The position numbers and the translations under genes were made by a program. From Natronosalvus halobius (GTDB lineage Archaea > Halobacteriota > Halobacteria > Halobacteriales > Natrialbaceae), in assembly GCF_024138145.1 (NCBI RefSeq), contig NZ_CP099997.1, positions 930,001-994,000 of the forward strand: a stretch of 64,000 bases of DNA. Reading direction: 5' to 3'. A model generated the notes under the pieces. That model ran no database searches, was not told the origin of the DNA, and worked only from the letters and a program-made list of their open reading frames with translations. Numbering within the stretch: the first letter of the stretch is position 1; each line of letters opens with the position of its first letter. Of the stretch, positions 44,664 through 54,037 are shown piece by piece.

Positions 44664-45467
44664 TTACACCGAGGCGAGTCGGGGTCGGGACAGCACCACG
44701 TTGATGACTGCCCCCAGGAGGATCAGGATGCCAGCGAAGTAGAGCCAGGTGACGAACAACAGGATAGCGCCGATCGCCCCGTAGGCCTCGTACTGCCCGG
44801 CGTTCGCGGCGTAGAGCTGAAAGCCGGCCTGGAGGAGCACCCAGCCGATCGCTGCGAAGAACGCGCCCGGAATCACCTCGCGAAGTTCGACGGGAATCGG
44901 GGGCAACACGTAGTAAAGCGGCAGGAACACCAGGACGAGCCCCAGGAGCAATCCGAGCCAGCTGAGAACCCCGACGTAGGGAACCCGCCCGGCGATGAGG
45001 CCGATCACCGCCCCGATGAGGATCATAAGCAAAAGCGCGAGGACGATCGTCAGGATGACTGTGATTCCGTCGCGAATCTGCTCGAGCAGGGAGTCCTCGG
45101 CGACGGTGTCGTAGACGCGGTCGAACGCGAGGCTCAGCCCGCGAAAGACCTTTAGCGCACCCCACGTCGAGACGGCGAGGGCGACGATGGTCGCCTCGGT
45201 TCGTCCCGACTCGGCGGTAAGCGCCTCGAGCACGAGATCTTCGCCGGCATTGGGGAGGAAGTCGCCGGCCAGCACGACCAGGTCCTCTGCGACCTGCTGG
45301 CCGCCGACGAGGGTACCGACGACGAGCGCCAGCACGATCATCGGGAAAAGCGAGACGAACGCGTAGTAGGCGAATCCGGCGGCGAGGAACGTGATCTCTC
45401 GCTCCTGTGCGGTTCCGACGATCCCTCGTACGATGGTACGAACGTCGCGGTCCGACTGGTGGCTCAT
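44664..45467 (-). CDS. YihY/BrkB-family membrane protein
   Basis: A 267-residue membrane protein with six to seven helices. The start with EREITFLAAGFAYYAFVSLFPMIVLAL is the YihY (UPF0761) hallmark, and VIPGAFFAAIGWVLLQAGFQLYAAN and YGAIGAILLFVTWLYFAGILILLGAVINVVL close the domain. The family's biochemical role is still uncertain. The ATG at 45467 (MSHQSDRD) is preferred over one five codons earlier because a TATA-like CTTAAGAG lies just upstream of the latter. Confidence 0.88.
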   Translation of the reverse strand: MSHQSDRDVRTIVRGIVGTAQEREITFLAAGFAYYAFVSLFPMIVLALVVGTLVGGQQVAEDLVVLAGDFLPNAGEDLVLEALTAESGRTEATIVALAVSTWGALKVFRGLSLAFDRVYDTVAEDSLLEQIRDGITVILTIVLALLLMILIGAVIGLIAGRVPYVGVLSWLGLLLGLVLVFLPLYYVLPPIPVELREVIPGAFFAAIGWVLLQAGFQLYAANAGQYEAYGAIGAILLFVTWLYFAGILILLGAVINVVLSRPRLASV

Positions 45468-45524
45468 GCCGTCGGCTTCCACGAGGAGAACTTAAGAGTA
45501 TGTGAAGTATCGACGCCGATGACG

Positions 45525-46283
45525 TCACCAGTCGAACGGTTTGCGCACCGTACAGAAGTTATGGGTCGCGAACACTCGCCCGTCGTCGTCGATGTAGACG
45601 CCGACGCCGCCCCGGTCCCAGCCGTCGATTGCGTCGTTTTCCTCGAGAATCGTCGCCCGGTGCTCGTCGGAGTGCATCCACTGCCCGACGAGGCCTTCGG
45701 CGAGTTCGTCCGCGGTCTGATACTCGACGTGTTCGCCGTCGTGGGAGCGTTCGACCGTCCTCCCGACGTGCGTGAGGGCGATGTTCTCCCCGTAAGCTCG
45801 GCAGTAGTCGGCGACGTCGCCAAACCGGTCGTACGGCGACTCGCCGTCGGCGTTGACGTGGGCAAATCGACTGTCTGCGTGCATGTCTCGGCTGTGGGCG
45901 CGGGACACCGAGGCGACCGTCCCGTCCCACGCGATCGGCTCGAGGCCGTGTTTGGTGCGTCGTTCGTTGACGAGTTCGTGGACGCGGTCCTCGACGGCGC
46001 TCGAGTCCACTCGTTCAGTCTCCGTTTCGTAGCTCGAGGGTCCTGGGTCGTCCGGGTCGGTGACCGGCGGGTTTCGGTCACCCGGTTCCGGCGGCTCGAC
46101 GGAGGGGCCGAGTTCGTCCTGGACGAACGCGATTGCCTGCGGGGCGAGCAGTACGCCCGCGAGGACGATTGCGCCGACCAGGACGGCGGTCATCACGAGT
46201 GACGTGATGTTGAGACTGGCTCTGTTCGTCTGGCGCTCGCTGGACGACTTCTCCCGTCCCAATTGGCGACCGCGTCTGCTCAT
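45525..46283 (-). CDS. Membrane-anchored CAP/SCP-domain protein
   Basis: A 252-residue protein. A basic leader and one helix (about residues 27-50, LVMTAVLVGAIVLAGVLLA) anchor it. A Pro/Asp-rich linker follows, and a CAP domain faces outside. CAP motifs are VHELVNERRTKHGLEPIAWD, ASVSRAHSRDMHADSRFAHVNADGESPYDR, YCRAYGENIA and QWMHSDEHRATIL. The histidines and glutamates of the CAP cavity are kept. Function in archaea is unknown. Confidence 0.9.
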   Translation of the reverse strand: MSRRGRQLGREKSSSERQTNRASLNITSLVMTAVLVGAIVLAGVLLAPQAIAFVQDELGPSVEPPEPGDRNPPVTDPDDPGPSSYETETERVDSSAVEDRVHELVNERRTKHGLEPIAWDGTVASVSRAHSRDMHADSRFAHVNADGESPYDRFGDVADYCRAYGENIALTHVGRTVERSHDGEHVEYQTADELAEGLVGQWMHSDEHRATILEENDAIDGWDRGGVGVYIDDDGRVFATHNFCTVRKPFDW

Positions 46284-46379
46284 GGGTGGACGTCCACGAA
46301 CGACAGTAACTAACTACCGATTGAGAGTGTCGTCGCTCGAGACAGGTCCCGGCGAGGGTCGTTCGCGACGACGTACGGA

Positions 46380-46727
46380 CTACCTCTCGGCTGGCGATGG
46401 GTCTCCCTCTTCCAGGGAAGTGGCCACACTCGAGTCAAATATCGTCTCGTGGAAGGCGATGACCAGCCCGGGAACGACGGCCATGAACAGGTGTTCCTCG
46501 ATCGGAATACCGCCGATGTCGTAACCCGTTCGCAGTTGAATGTCGAAGACGCCGACCTCGAGCGTGTACCAGTCCCAGAAATAGGCGATTGGATACAGCG
46601 CGATGATCGTGACGGCCGCCCGTTTGAGCGCGCCGGCCCGTCGCAGCAGTACGAACGCGATGGCACCCCAGAAGATCTCCGTCGCGAGGTAGGTGTACCG
46701 GCCGAAGACGGAAATGTCTCGAGCCAT
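46380..46727 (-). CDS. Single-domain lycopene cyclase-like membrane protein
   Basis: A 115-residue protein with three hydrophobic helices and the lycopene cyclase domain motif GGIPIEEHLFMAV, preceded by YFWDWYTLEVGVFDI. True archaeal lycopene cyclases have two such domains in about 230 residues. This one has a single domain, so it is either half of a heterodimer or a related protein with another role. No carotenoid genes adjoin it. The ATG at 46727 is chosen over one 24 bases upstream because MARDISVFGRYTYLATEIFWG is the usual domain start. Confidence 0.8.
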   Translation of the reverse strand: MARDISVFGRYTYLATEIFWGAIAFVLLRRAGALKRAAVTIIALYPIAYFWDWYTLEVGVFDIQLRTGYDIGGIPIEEHLFMAVVPGLVIAFHETIFDSSVATSLEEGDPSPAER

Positions 46728-46829
46728 GTCACGACCAGGACGGCGGTACATAAAAACACCCGGTAGTCACGGGTTACAGGCGCGGGCGGTACGTTAAATA
46801 GTCCAGCGAGAGAAGGGGAAGGTGTAACG

Positions 46830-47987
46830 ATGAATATCGCCGATATCGCCACCACGGAGTACATCGAGGTCGACGTCGGGACGCGAATGGGGAAAGTCCG
46901 TTCGACCTTCGAGGACGGCAACCCCAAGGGGCTGATCGTGACCAACGACGGAGAGTACGCTGGCGTCATCAGCGAGCGCGAGGTACTCCAGTCACACGTC
47001 GAAGACGACGCCAAGGTGGCGGCGTTGATCAAGCCGAGTCGCAACGACCCGGCGCCGAAAGTCGACCGGCACGAGGACGTCAGGGAGGTCGCCCGCATGC
47101 TCGTCGAGGGCAACACCAAGGTCGCACCGGTGTTCGAGGGCGAGAACCTCTGGGGCGTCATCACCGAGGACGACCTGCTCACTGCCGTCCTCGAGAACCT
47201 CGACGCGATCACCGTCGGCGACATCTACACGACCGACCCGATCACGCTCGCGGAGGACGACGGCGTCGGCAAGGCAATCAATCACCTGCGCGAACACGGT
47301 ATCTCCCGGCTCCCCGTGGTCAACGAGAACGGTTACCTGACCGGCGTCGTGACGACCCACGACATCGCCGACTTCGTCATCCGAGAAAACGAGCGCATGA
47401 CGACCGGCGACCGCGTCGGCGACAACGAGCGGATGCTCGACGTGCCGCTCTACGACATCATGAACAGCCCCGTAGTTACCACGACGGCCGACAAGACCGC
47501 TCGAGAGGCCGTCGAAACCATGCTCGAGGACGATTACGCCGGCCTGGTCGTCACGCCCGCAGACGACGACCGACTCATCGAGGGCGTCGTCACCAAGACC
47601 GACGTGCTCCGGGCGCTCACGTTCACCGAGGAAGAGCACATGGACGTCCAGATCACGAACATCTCGCTCATGGACACCATCTCCCGGGAGTCCATCGTCC
47701 AGAGCATCGAACAGGTCTCGGACAAGTACGCGGACATGCGGGTCCACCACGCCCACGTCCGCTTCCACGAGCACAAGGAGAAGCTCCGCGGCACGCCGCT
47801 AATCCAGTGTCAGATCCGCCTCCGAACGAACAAGTCCCAGGTCGCCGGCTCCGGCGAGGGCTACGGCGCGGAGAACTCGTTCAGGGTCGCCCTGGACAAA
47901 CTCGAGCGGAACGTCCTGGAGCTCAAGGGCGTCCGTAGCGACGAGGAGTACCGTGGGCAGTTACTCCGGAAGTTGAACGAACTCTAA
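46830..47987 (+). CDS. CBS-domain protein with S30AE/hibernation-factor-like C-terminus
   Basis: A 385-residue protein. Residues 1-265 hold four CBS repeats (ending pieces such as GVISEREVL, GVITEDDLL, GVVTTHDIA and GVVTKTDVL), which usually bind adenine nucleotides. Residues about 270-365 look like the ribosome-hibernation (S30AE/RaiA) fold. There is a first strand DVQITNISL, a helix SIVQSIEQVSDKY, strands VHHAHVRFHEH and IQCQIRLRTN, then GYGAENSFRVALDKLERNVLELK, matching the AID-KLERQL helix of that family. This suggests an energy-sensing ribosome-binding factor, but that is inference. A TATA-like TTAAATAG lies about 30 bases upstream. Confidence 0.85.
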   Translation: MNIADIATTEYIEVDVGTRMGKVRSTFEDGNPKGLIVTNDGEYAGVISEREVLQSHVEDDAKVAALIKPSRNDPAPKVDRHEDVREVARMLVEGNTKVAPVFEGENLWGVITEDDLLTAVLENLDAITVGDIYTTDPITLAEDDGVGKAINHLREHGISRLPVVNENGYLTGVVTTHDIADFVIRENERMTTGDRVGDNERMLDVPLYDIMNSPVVTTTADKTAREAVETMLEDDYAGLVVTPADDDRLIEGVVTKTDVLRALTFTEEEHMDVQITNISLMDTISRESIVQSIEQVSDKYADMRVHHAHVRFHEHKEKLRGTPLIQCQIRLRTNKSQVAGSGEGYGAENSFRVALDKLERNVLELKGVRSDEEYRGQLLRKLNEL

Positions 47988-48079
47988 GGTCAGGGCTCGA
48001 CTCGAGCGAAAACTGGCACTCATTACAAATTTTGTTACTTTAGCATTCGTCGTCTCGCGGCGATTGGGAACGTAAGCCG

Positions 48080-48778
48080 CTACGGCCGAGCGTCGTCGGC
48101 ACCTTCGAGCCCCGACCCCGTGATCCGGAACGTCGCCGACTCGCCCGCCGGTTTCGAGCGGTGTTTCGTGAGCGTCGCCCGACGATTGCCGGCGCGGAAA
48201 CGCTCGAGGCGGATCACCACGCCCGTCCAGTGCTCCAGGGTGTTCCCCCCGAGTGGGCGCGTCCGGTCGCTATCGGGATCAGCGAACACCTGGTTCGTGA
48301 CGACCACCGCGAGGTCGTGCTTGCGCGCGAGCGAGAGCAGGTGGGTAATCTGGCTGGCCACCTGACGGAGGGCGTCGCCCGCCTCGCCGTCTTCGGCGCG
48401 CTCGATTCGGTAGAAGCCGGTCGCGCTGTCCAGGACGACCAGGTCGGCCTGGGTTGCGAAGTCCGCAGTGTCGCGCACGGCCTCGGCCTGCTCGTCGAAG
48501 TCGTAGGCGTCCTCGATGATGATCCTGGAGGCGACCGACTCGACGTCGTCGGTGCGAGCGGAGAGGAGCTGTTCGAATCGATCGACCGAGACGCCTTCGG
48601 TATCGATGAAGACGGCCGTACCACCGGCGACGGCCGTCTCGACGGCGGCCGACAGCGCGAGGTTCGTCTTCCCCGACGCTGGCGGGCCGTACAGCTGCGT
48701 GACTGCTCCGCGTTCGAACCCGCCCTCGAGCAACGCGTCGACCGGGGGACAGCCGGTCGATATCGCCTCGTCGTTCAC
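48080..48778 (-). CDS. radB: DNA repair and recombination protein RadB
   Basis: A 232-residue RecA-family ATPase, the archaeal RadB paralogue of RadA. Walker A is GPPASGKTNLA near residue 33 and the Walker B region is ADLVVLDSA. VVTNQVFADPD and GGNTLEHWTGVVIRL are the typical RadB/RadA L2-side motifs. RadB assists RadA in recombination. A GTG start at 48778 gives VNDEAISTGCPPVDALLEGG. Longer frames run into the divergent promoter. It is divergent from an RNase H-like protein gene. Confidence 0.93.
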   Translation of the reverse strand: MNDEAISTGCPPVDALLEGGFERGAVTQLYGPPASGKTNLALSAAVETAVAGGTAVFIDTEGVSVDRFEQLLSARTDDVESVASRIIIEDAYDFDEQAEAVRDTADFATQADLVVLDSATGFYRIERAEDGEAGDALRQVASQITHLLSLARKHDLAVVVTNQVFADPDSDRTRPLGGNTLEHWTGVVIRLERFRAGNRRATLTKHRSKPAGESATFRITGSGLEGADDARP

Positions 48779-48872
48779 GCGCTCAGTTGGGAGGTCGCGG
48801 GCAAAAACCCCCCGGAACCGATCGCTCGTCCGGAGACGGAGCAATTTATTCGGTGGCGGTCGAAGCGGGACT

Positions 48873-49679
48873 ATGATCGTCGTCGCCACCGCGGACTTCG
48901 AAGTGTACCACGAGGTCGTCGCCGACCTTCGCGAGCGAGGTGCGACGTTCACGACGATCGAGCCCGACGATCCGCTCCCGTCGAAAACCGTCGTCGTCCT
49001 CACCGGCGCAGAACACGCCAAATCGTTCGGGGATGCCGACGCGCCGACCATCGTCGTGGACCCCGACGACAGCCGACAGGCGGTCGATCAGGCGCTGGCG
49101 ACCATTCGCGGTGAGCACGGTCGAACCGTCGTCGGCGTCGACCCCGGCCGCCAACCCGGCATTGCCGTGCTCGCCGGAGAAACCGTCGTCGCCGCGTTCC
49201 AGGTACCGCTGGGGGACGCCGTTGACGTCGTCCTGGAGGAGGTCCGCGGCGACGACGCCGTCGACCCGGTCGTCCGCATCGGCGACGGGTCGCGCCTGGA
49301 GGGAGCCAAACTGATCAACGAACTCGAGGACGTCCGCGTCGAGATGGTCGACGAGACGGGGACGACGCCGTACCTCGGCACCGGCGCTCGAGGAATGGGT
49401 GACGTCCTCGCGGCGGTGAACATCGCCCGTCTCGAGGGCGAGGCGATCGACACACGCGAGATCGAACCGACGCCGGGAGAGCTCCAGGTGATCAAGGACC
49501 GCTCGCGCGAGCGGAGTGAGACGAATCGGGCGATCGACGAGGCCCTGGCCAGGCGGGTCGCGTGTGGCGAGTTGACGGTCGAGGAGGCGCTCGCGGTGCA
49601 TCGAAACGATGGTAACGACGGCGGCGGGGGAGATGTCCCCGACAGAAGAGACGGCAACGATAACGGCGATGTGAACTGA
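48873..49679 (+). CDS. RNase H/RuvC-like fold protein of unknown function
   Basis: A 268-residue protein. Residues 1-75 look like a small alpha/beta domain (MIVVATADFEVYHEVV to TIVVDPDDSRQAVDQAL). From about residue 84 there is GRTVVGVDPGRQPGIAVLAGETVV, like the first two strands of RuvC/YqgF nucleases with the acidic residue after strand one. IGDGSRLEGAKLINEL and VEMVDETGTTPYLGTG resemble later YqgF-type elements. A nuclease or a structural protein in recombination is plausible because the gene is divergent from radB. The last 30 residues are Asn/Asp/Gly-rich and probably disordered. Confidence 0.7.
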   Translation: MIVVATADFEVYHEVVADLRERGATFTTIEPDDPLPSKTVVVLTGAEHAKSFGDADAPTIVVDPDDSRQAVDQALATIRGEHGRTVVGVDPGRQPGIAVLAGETVVAAFQVPLGDAVDVVLEEVRGDDAVDPVVRIGDGSRLEGAKLINELEDVRVEMVDETGTTPYLGTGARGMGDVLAAVNIARLEGEAIDTREIEPTPGELQVIKDRSRERSETNRAIDEALARRVACGELTVEEALAVHRNDGNDGGGGDVPDRRDGNDNGDVN

Positions 49680-49716
49680 TTTCGAGGTCGTGACTCGAGG
49701 TCGCGTGTAGTGGTGT

Positions 49717-49795
49717 GATGCCCAAAGCTATAGAAAATATATCTTATTACTACGCCATATGCATCAAATATTATAGAATATATAGTTTTAGCATC
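49717..49795. repeat. AT-rich inverted repeat between convergent genes
   Basis: An 80-base AT-rich stretch (many TATA and TTAT runs) is bounded by GATGCCCAAAGCTATA (49717-49732) and TATAGTTTTAGCATC (49781-49795). The two pair as an imperfect inverted repeat with a one-base offset. It fills the gap between the RNase H-like gene and larC, whose stop lies inside the right arm. It could end transcription from both sides or be the relic of a small transposable element. Confidence 0.55.
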
Positions 49796-51389
49796 AGGAC
49801 GAACGTTCCGCCCAGAACGCCCGCTCCGCTCGAGCCACGACGGACTGAATCGGCTCACCTGTCTCGGCGGCGACGGCCGCGGCGTCGTCGTACTCCGCGC
49901 TCGCATCGTAGACATCGCCGGCCTCGTCGCTCGCCACCTTGACCGTCACCTCGTAGGCGTCGCCGCCGACTTCGAGACTCACCGTCTCGAACCCGCGCCG
50001 GGCGATCCAGCGGTGGGTGACGCCGGCGTCGCGGATTCCGAGCGTTCCCGTCTCCTCGGCGAGCCTCCGGGCAACGCGTTCCCTGTCGGCGGGTCTGCAG
50101 ATCACCTTGACCAGGTGGCCCGGCCGGGACTTCTTCATGGTGACTGGGCCGATGGAAACGTCTCGAGCGCCCGCGTCCGAGAGCGTCTCCTGGAGGCCGC
50201 CGAGCACTTCGGGGGTCGCGTCGTCGAGATTCGTCTCCAGGACGGCGATGTCCTCGCGCTGGAGGGTCCCGCGAGTCGTCCCGACCAGCGCGCGGAGAAC
50301 GTTCGGGTGCGGATCGAGGTCGTAGCCACCGGCGCCGTAGCCTGCGTTTTCGACGTTCATCGTCGGCAGAGTCTCGATTCCCTCGGCGACGTGGGCAAGG
50401 ATAGCGGCCCCCGTCGGTGTCAGTAGTTCCGCCTCGACCGGGCCGCCGGAGAGTTCCCAGTCGGCCCGCTTTACTATGTCCAGGACGGCTGGGGCGGGGA
50501 TTGGGTACTCGCCGTGGCTCATCGAGACGGTGCCGCCGCCGGCCGAGATGGGTGTCGTGACGACGCGGTCGACCTCGAGGTCGTGTATCAGTAGTACGGT
50601 ACCGACGACGTCCGCGATGGCGTCGTCGGCGCCCACCTCGTGGAAGTGGATCGACTCGATGTCGGTTCCGTGGACGGCGGCCTCCGCTTCGCCGAGTCGT
50701 TCGAAGATGGCGAGGGCGTCGGCTTCGACCGGCTCCTCGAGGCCCATGTTTCGGACGATGTCGCAGACCTCGAGGTAGCTCCGGTGAGGGCCGTGGCCTT
50801 CGGCGTGGACGTGGCCGTCAGCTTCGTGATCGTGATGGTGGTCGTGGTCGTCTCCGTGGCTGTGGTCGTGATGGTGATAGTGGCCGTTTCCGTGGCCGTG
50901 GTCGTGGCTATTATCGGCGGTGTGGTCGTGATAGTGGTCGTGGCTGTTATCGGCGGTGTGGTCGTGGCCGTCTCCGTGGCTGTGGTCGTGATAGTGGTCG
51001 TGGCTATTATCGGCGGTGTGGTCGTGGTCGTGGTCGTTTCTATGGCCGTGGGCATGGCCGTGATCGTCTCCATGGTGATCGCCCGCAACCTCACTTTCGG
51101 AACCTTGCCCGTGCACACCGTCGTCCTTATATTCGTCCCCGCGCTCTACATCGTCGTGACGGGGTGCCTCGATGTGGGCGTCCTGGCTGCTGGAGGTGGG
51201 GATCACGACGTCGACCGTCGTCGCGTGAATTCCACACTTCGAGGTGCGCCCGATACGATACTCGACATCGAGCGCGCGCTCGACAGGTTCGAGGGCCGCC
51301 CGGTCAGCCCCGGCGGCGAGCAGGGCGGCGAGCAGCATGTCGCCGCTTGCGCCCATCCGGCCGTCGAAGGCGAGCAGTCTCCTGGTCAT
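49794..51389 (-). CDS. larC: LarC-family nickel insertion protein with long His-rich insert
   Basis: A 531-residue protein of the LarC (DUF111) family, which inserts nickel into the pincer cofactor of lactate racemase-type enzymes. The start LLAFDGRMGASGDMLLAALLAAGAD and the later HFHEVGADDAIADVVGTVLLIHDLEVDRV and IAVLETNLDDATPEVLGGLQETLSDAGARDVSIGPVTMKKSRPGH are family hallmarks. Residues about 105-202 form a His/Asp-rich insert, with DHTADNSH three times, likely a nickel store. Other lar genes are absent from the window. The ATG at 51389 is used. Confidence 0.92.
   Translation of the reverse strand: MTRRLLAFDGRMGASGDMLLAALLAAGADRAALEPVERALDVEYRIGRTSKCGIHATTVDVVIPTSSSQDAHIEAPRHDDVERGDEYKDDGVHGQGSESEVAGDHHGDDHGHAHGHRNDHDHDHTADNSHDHYHDHSHGDGHDHTADNSHDHYHDHTADNSHDHGHGNGHYHHHDHSHGDDHDHHHDHEADGHVHAEGHGPHRSYLEVCDIVRNMGLEEPVEADALAIFERLGEAEAAVHGTDIESIHFHEVGADDAIADVVGTVLLIHDLEVDRVVTTPISAGGGTVSMSHGEYPIPAPAVLDIVKRADWELSGGPVEAELLTPTGAAILAHVAEGIETLPTMNVENAGYGAGGYDLDPHPNVLRALVGTTRGTLQREDIAVLETNLDDATPEVLGGLQETLSDAGARDVSIGPVTMKKSRPGHLVKVICRPADRERVARRLAEETGTLGIRDAGVTHRWIARRGFETVSLEVGGDAYEVTVKVASDEAGDVYDASAEYDDAAAVAAETGEPIQSVVARAERAFWAERSS
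50904..51026 (-). repeat. 27-base repeat encoding the His-rich stretch of LarC
   Basis: A 27-base unit, identical except for one base, occurs at 50904-50930, 50940-50966 and 51000-51026 (plus-strand coordinates). It encodes HDHTADNSH on the minus strand. The gaps of 9 and 33 bases keep the frame. The repeat makes this part of the gene prone to length change. Confidence 0.85.
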
Positions 51390-51620
51390 AGCTAGGACGG
51401 CGGGCAGCGTGACCAAAAACCCACGCACTCCCGCACAGGGAAAGACCGTCGTTCCGTCTCGGAAAACGACCGAGGCCGGTACATCTATGTAGCTCCCTGA
51501 CTCAGTCACATATGACAGGCGCTAGCACAGGTGCGTTCGCGGTTCGTATGCGTCTGCTGTGAGCAAAACACCTATCCGACACCGAGTCGGAGTCAGGAAC
51601 ATCCCCGTCTACCCCAAACC

Positions 51621-53852
51621 ATGAACGAAGTGCAACTGGAGGTCGCGAAAGCGTACCCGAACGACTCGGGCCGCGGCATCGCCCGTCTCGACCCGGACAC
51701 CTTGCTTCACCTGAAGCTGAGTCCGGGCGACATCATCGAGATCGAAGGGTCGGAGACGACCGCTGCAAAGGTCTGGCGTGCGGACCGACAGGACTGGAAC
51801 ACGGACACCGTCCGCATCGACGGGTTCACCCGCCAGAACGCCGACGTCGGCATCGGCGAGCGCGTCACGATTCGGAAGGCCGAGGCGACGAAGGCGAACA
51901 CGCTGGTGCTCGCTCCCCCGGAGGAGGCCTCCGTCCAGTTCGGCTCCGACGCCGCCGGCATGGTGAAACGCCAGATCCTCAAGCGGCCAGTCGTCGGCCA
52001 CGACATCGTCCCCGTGATGAGTTCGACGAACCACCCGTTCATGCGCTCGCCGGGCCAGGCAATCCCGCTGATCGCCGTCGAAACCGATCCCGAGGGCGTC
52101 GTCCTCATCACCGAGGATACCGACGTCGAACTTCGCGAGGAGCCCATCTCGGGCTTCGAGAAGACCGGCGGCGGGATCACCTACGAGGACATCGGTGGCC
52201 TCCAGAACGAGATCCAGCGCGTCCGCGAGATGGTCGAACTGCCGATGAAACACCCCCAGATCTTCAAGAAGCTGGGAATCGAGCCCCCGCAAGGGGTGCT
52301 CCTGCACGGCCCGCCGGGGACGGGCAAGACGCTGCTCGCGAAGGCCGTCGCCAACGAGACCTCTGCCAGTTTCTTCTCCATCGCCGGCCCCGAGATCATC
52401 TCGAAGTACTACGGCGAGTCCGAACAACAGCTCCGCGAAATTTTCGAAGACGCCAGCGAGGAGTCTCCCGCGATCATCTTCATCGACGAACTCGACTCCA
52501 TCGCCCCCAAGCGCGAGGACGTCACCGGCGAGGTCGAACGCCGCGTCGTCGCCCAGTTGCTGACCATGATGGACGGCCTCGAGGCTCGCGGCCAGGTGAT
52601 CGTCATCGCCGCGACCAACCGCGTCGACAGCGTCGACCCCGCCCTCCGCCGGCCCGGCCGGTTCGACCGCGAGATCGAGATCGGCGTCCCGGACGAGGTC
52701 GGCCGTGAGGAGATTCTGCAGATCCACACCCGGGGTATGCCGCTCTCCGACGACGTCAACCTCTCGCACCTGGCCGACGAGACCCACGGCTTCGTCGGCG
52801 CGGACATCGAGAGTCTGACCAAAGAATCCGCGATGAAGGCCCTGCGGCGGTACCTCCCGGAGATCGACCTGGACGAGGAGGACATCCCGCCGAGCCTGAT
52901 CGACCGGATGATCGTCAAGCGCGAGGACTTCCGCGGCGCTCTCGCCGAGGTCGAACCGTCGGCGATGCGGGAAGTCCTCGTCGAGTTGCCGAAGGTTAGC
53001 TGGGACGACGTCGGCGGGCTCGACGAGGCGAAAGATCAGGTCAAGGAGTCCGTCGAGTGGCCCCTGCGCGAGCCCCAGAAGTTCGAGCGGATGGGCATCG
53101 ACCCACCCGCGGGCGTCTTGCTGTACGGCCCGCCGGGCACCGGAAAGACGCTCATGGCAAAGGCCGTCGCCAACGAGACCAACGCCAACTTCATCTCGGT
53201 TCGCGGCCCACAGTTGCTCAGCAAGTGGGTCGGCGAGTCCGAGAAAGCCATCCGTCAGACCTTCCGGAAGGCCCGGCAGGTCTCCCCAACGGTGATCTTC
53301 TTCGACGAACTCGACTCGCTCGCCCCCGGCCGCGGCGGCGAGGTCGGGTCGAACGTCTCCGAACGCGTCGTCAACCAGCTACTGACCGAACTCGACGGCC
53401 TCGAGGAGATGGAGGACGTGATGGTGATCGGTGCGACGAACCGCCCGGACATGATCGACCCGGCCCTCCTCCGGTCGGGCCGCTTCGACCGGCTGGTCAT
53501 GCTCGGCGAACCAAACACTGAGGGTCGCGAACGAATCCTCGAAATCCACACCGACGACACGCCCCTGGCCGCGGACGTCAGCTTGCGCGAGATCGCCGAG
53601 ATCACGGAGGGGTACGTGGGCAGCGACCTCGAGTCGATCGGCCGGGAGGCAGCGATCGAGGCGCTCCGCGAGGACGACGACGCCGATCTCGTCGAGATGC
53701 GCCACTTCCGGAAAGCGATGGAAAACGTGCGCCCGACGATCAACGAGGACATCCTCGAGTACTACGATCAGATCGAACAGCAGTTCAAGGGCGGTGGAAA
53801 CAGGGTCGAACCCGGCACGGGTCGCCGGGGAAGTCGTATCGGGTTCCAGTAA
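51621..53852 (+). CDS. Cdc48/VCP-type AAA+ ATPase (second copy)
   Basis: A 743-residue tandem AAA+ unfoldase of the Cdc48 family. The N domain covers about residues 1-185 ([20 protein letters not shown]). D1 Walker A GPPGTGKT is near residue 230 with [12 protein letters not shown] after it. D2 has [22 protein letters not shown] and [12 protein letters not shown]. The end [10 protein letters not shown] is short and basic, unlike the first copy's acidic tail. The ATG at 51621 is used. Frames upstream to 51531 are Cys-rich and not family-like. It is monocistronic. The pair of copies suggests different partners. Confidence 0.96.
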   Translation: MNEVQLEVAKAYPNDSGRGIARLDPDTLLHLKLSPGDIIEIEGSETTAAKVWRADRQDWNTDTVRIDGFTRQNADVGIGERVTIRKAEATKANTLVLAPPEEASVQFGSDAAGMVKRQILKRPVVGHDIVPVMSSTNHPFMRSPGQAIPLIAVETDPEGVVLITEDTDVELREEPISGFEKTGGGITYEDIGGLQNEIQRVREMVELPMKHPQIFKKLGIEPPQGVLLHGPPGTGKTLLAKAVANETSASFFSIAGPEIISKYYGESEQQLREIFEDASEESPAIIFIDELDSIAPKREDVTGEVERRVVAQLLTMMDGLEARGQVIVIAATNRVDSVDPALRRPGRFDREIEIGVPDEVGREEILQIHTRGMPLSDDVNLSHLADETHGFVGADIESLTKESAMKALRRYLPEIDLDEEDIPPSLIDRMIVKREDFRGALAEVEPSAMREVLVELPKVSWDDVGGLDEAKDQVKESVEWPLREPQKFERMGIDPPAGVLLYGPPGTGKTLMAKAVANETNANFISVRGPQLLSKWVGESEKAIRQTFRKARQVSPTVIFFDELDSLAPGRGGEVGSNVSERVVNQLLTELDGLEEMEDVMVIGATNRPDMIDPALLRSGRFDRLVMLGEPNTEGRERILEIHTDDTPLAADVSLREIAEITEGYVGSDLESIGREAAIEALREDDDADLVEMRHFRKAMENVRPTINEDILEYYDQIEQQFKGGGNRVEPGTGRRGSRIGFQ

Positions 53853-54037
53853 CGGACGATCGGTACGACCGGCGTAAACCGGATGCCCATCGGTCGTAAT
53901 CGGCTCTTTCTCTCGAACGTCGAATCGGCTCGACTCGGTAATCACGGCTTACACGAGTGAACTAAGCCGATTCCGACGAAACGCAGTATTCGGTATTTAT
54001 GCGTCCACGGTGAAGGTATTGGTGATCAGGTGACCCA

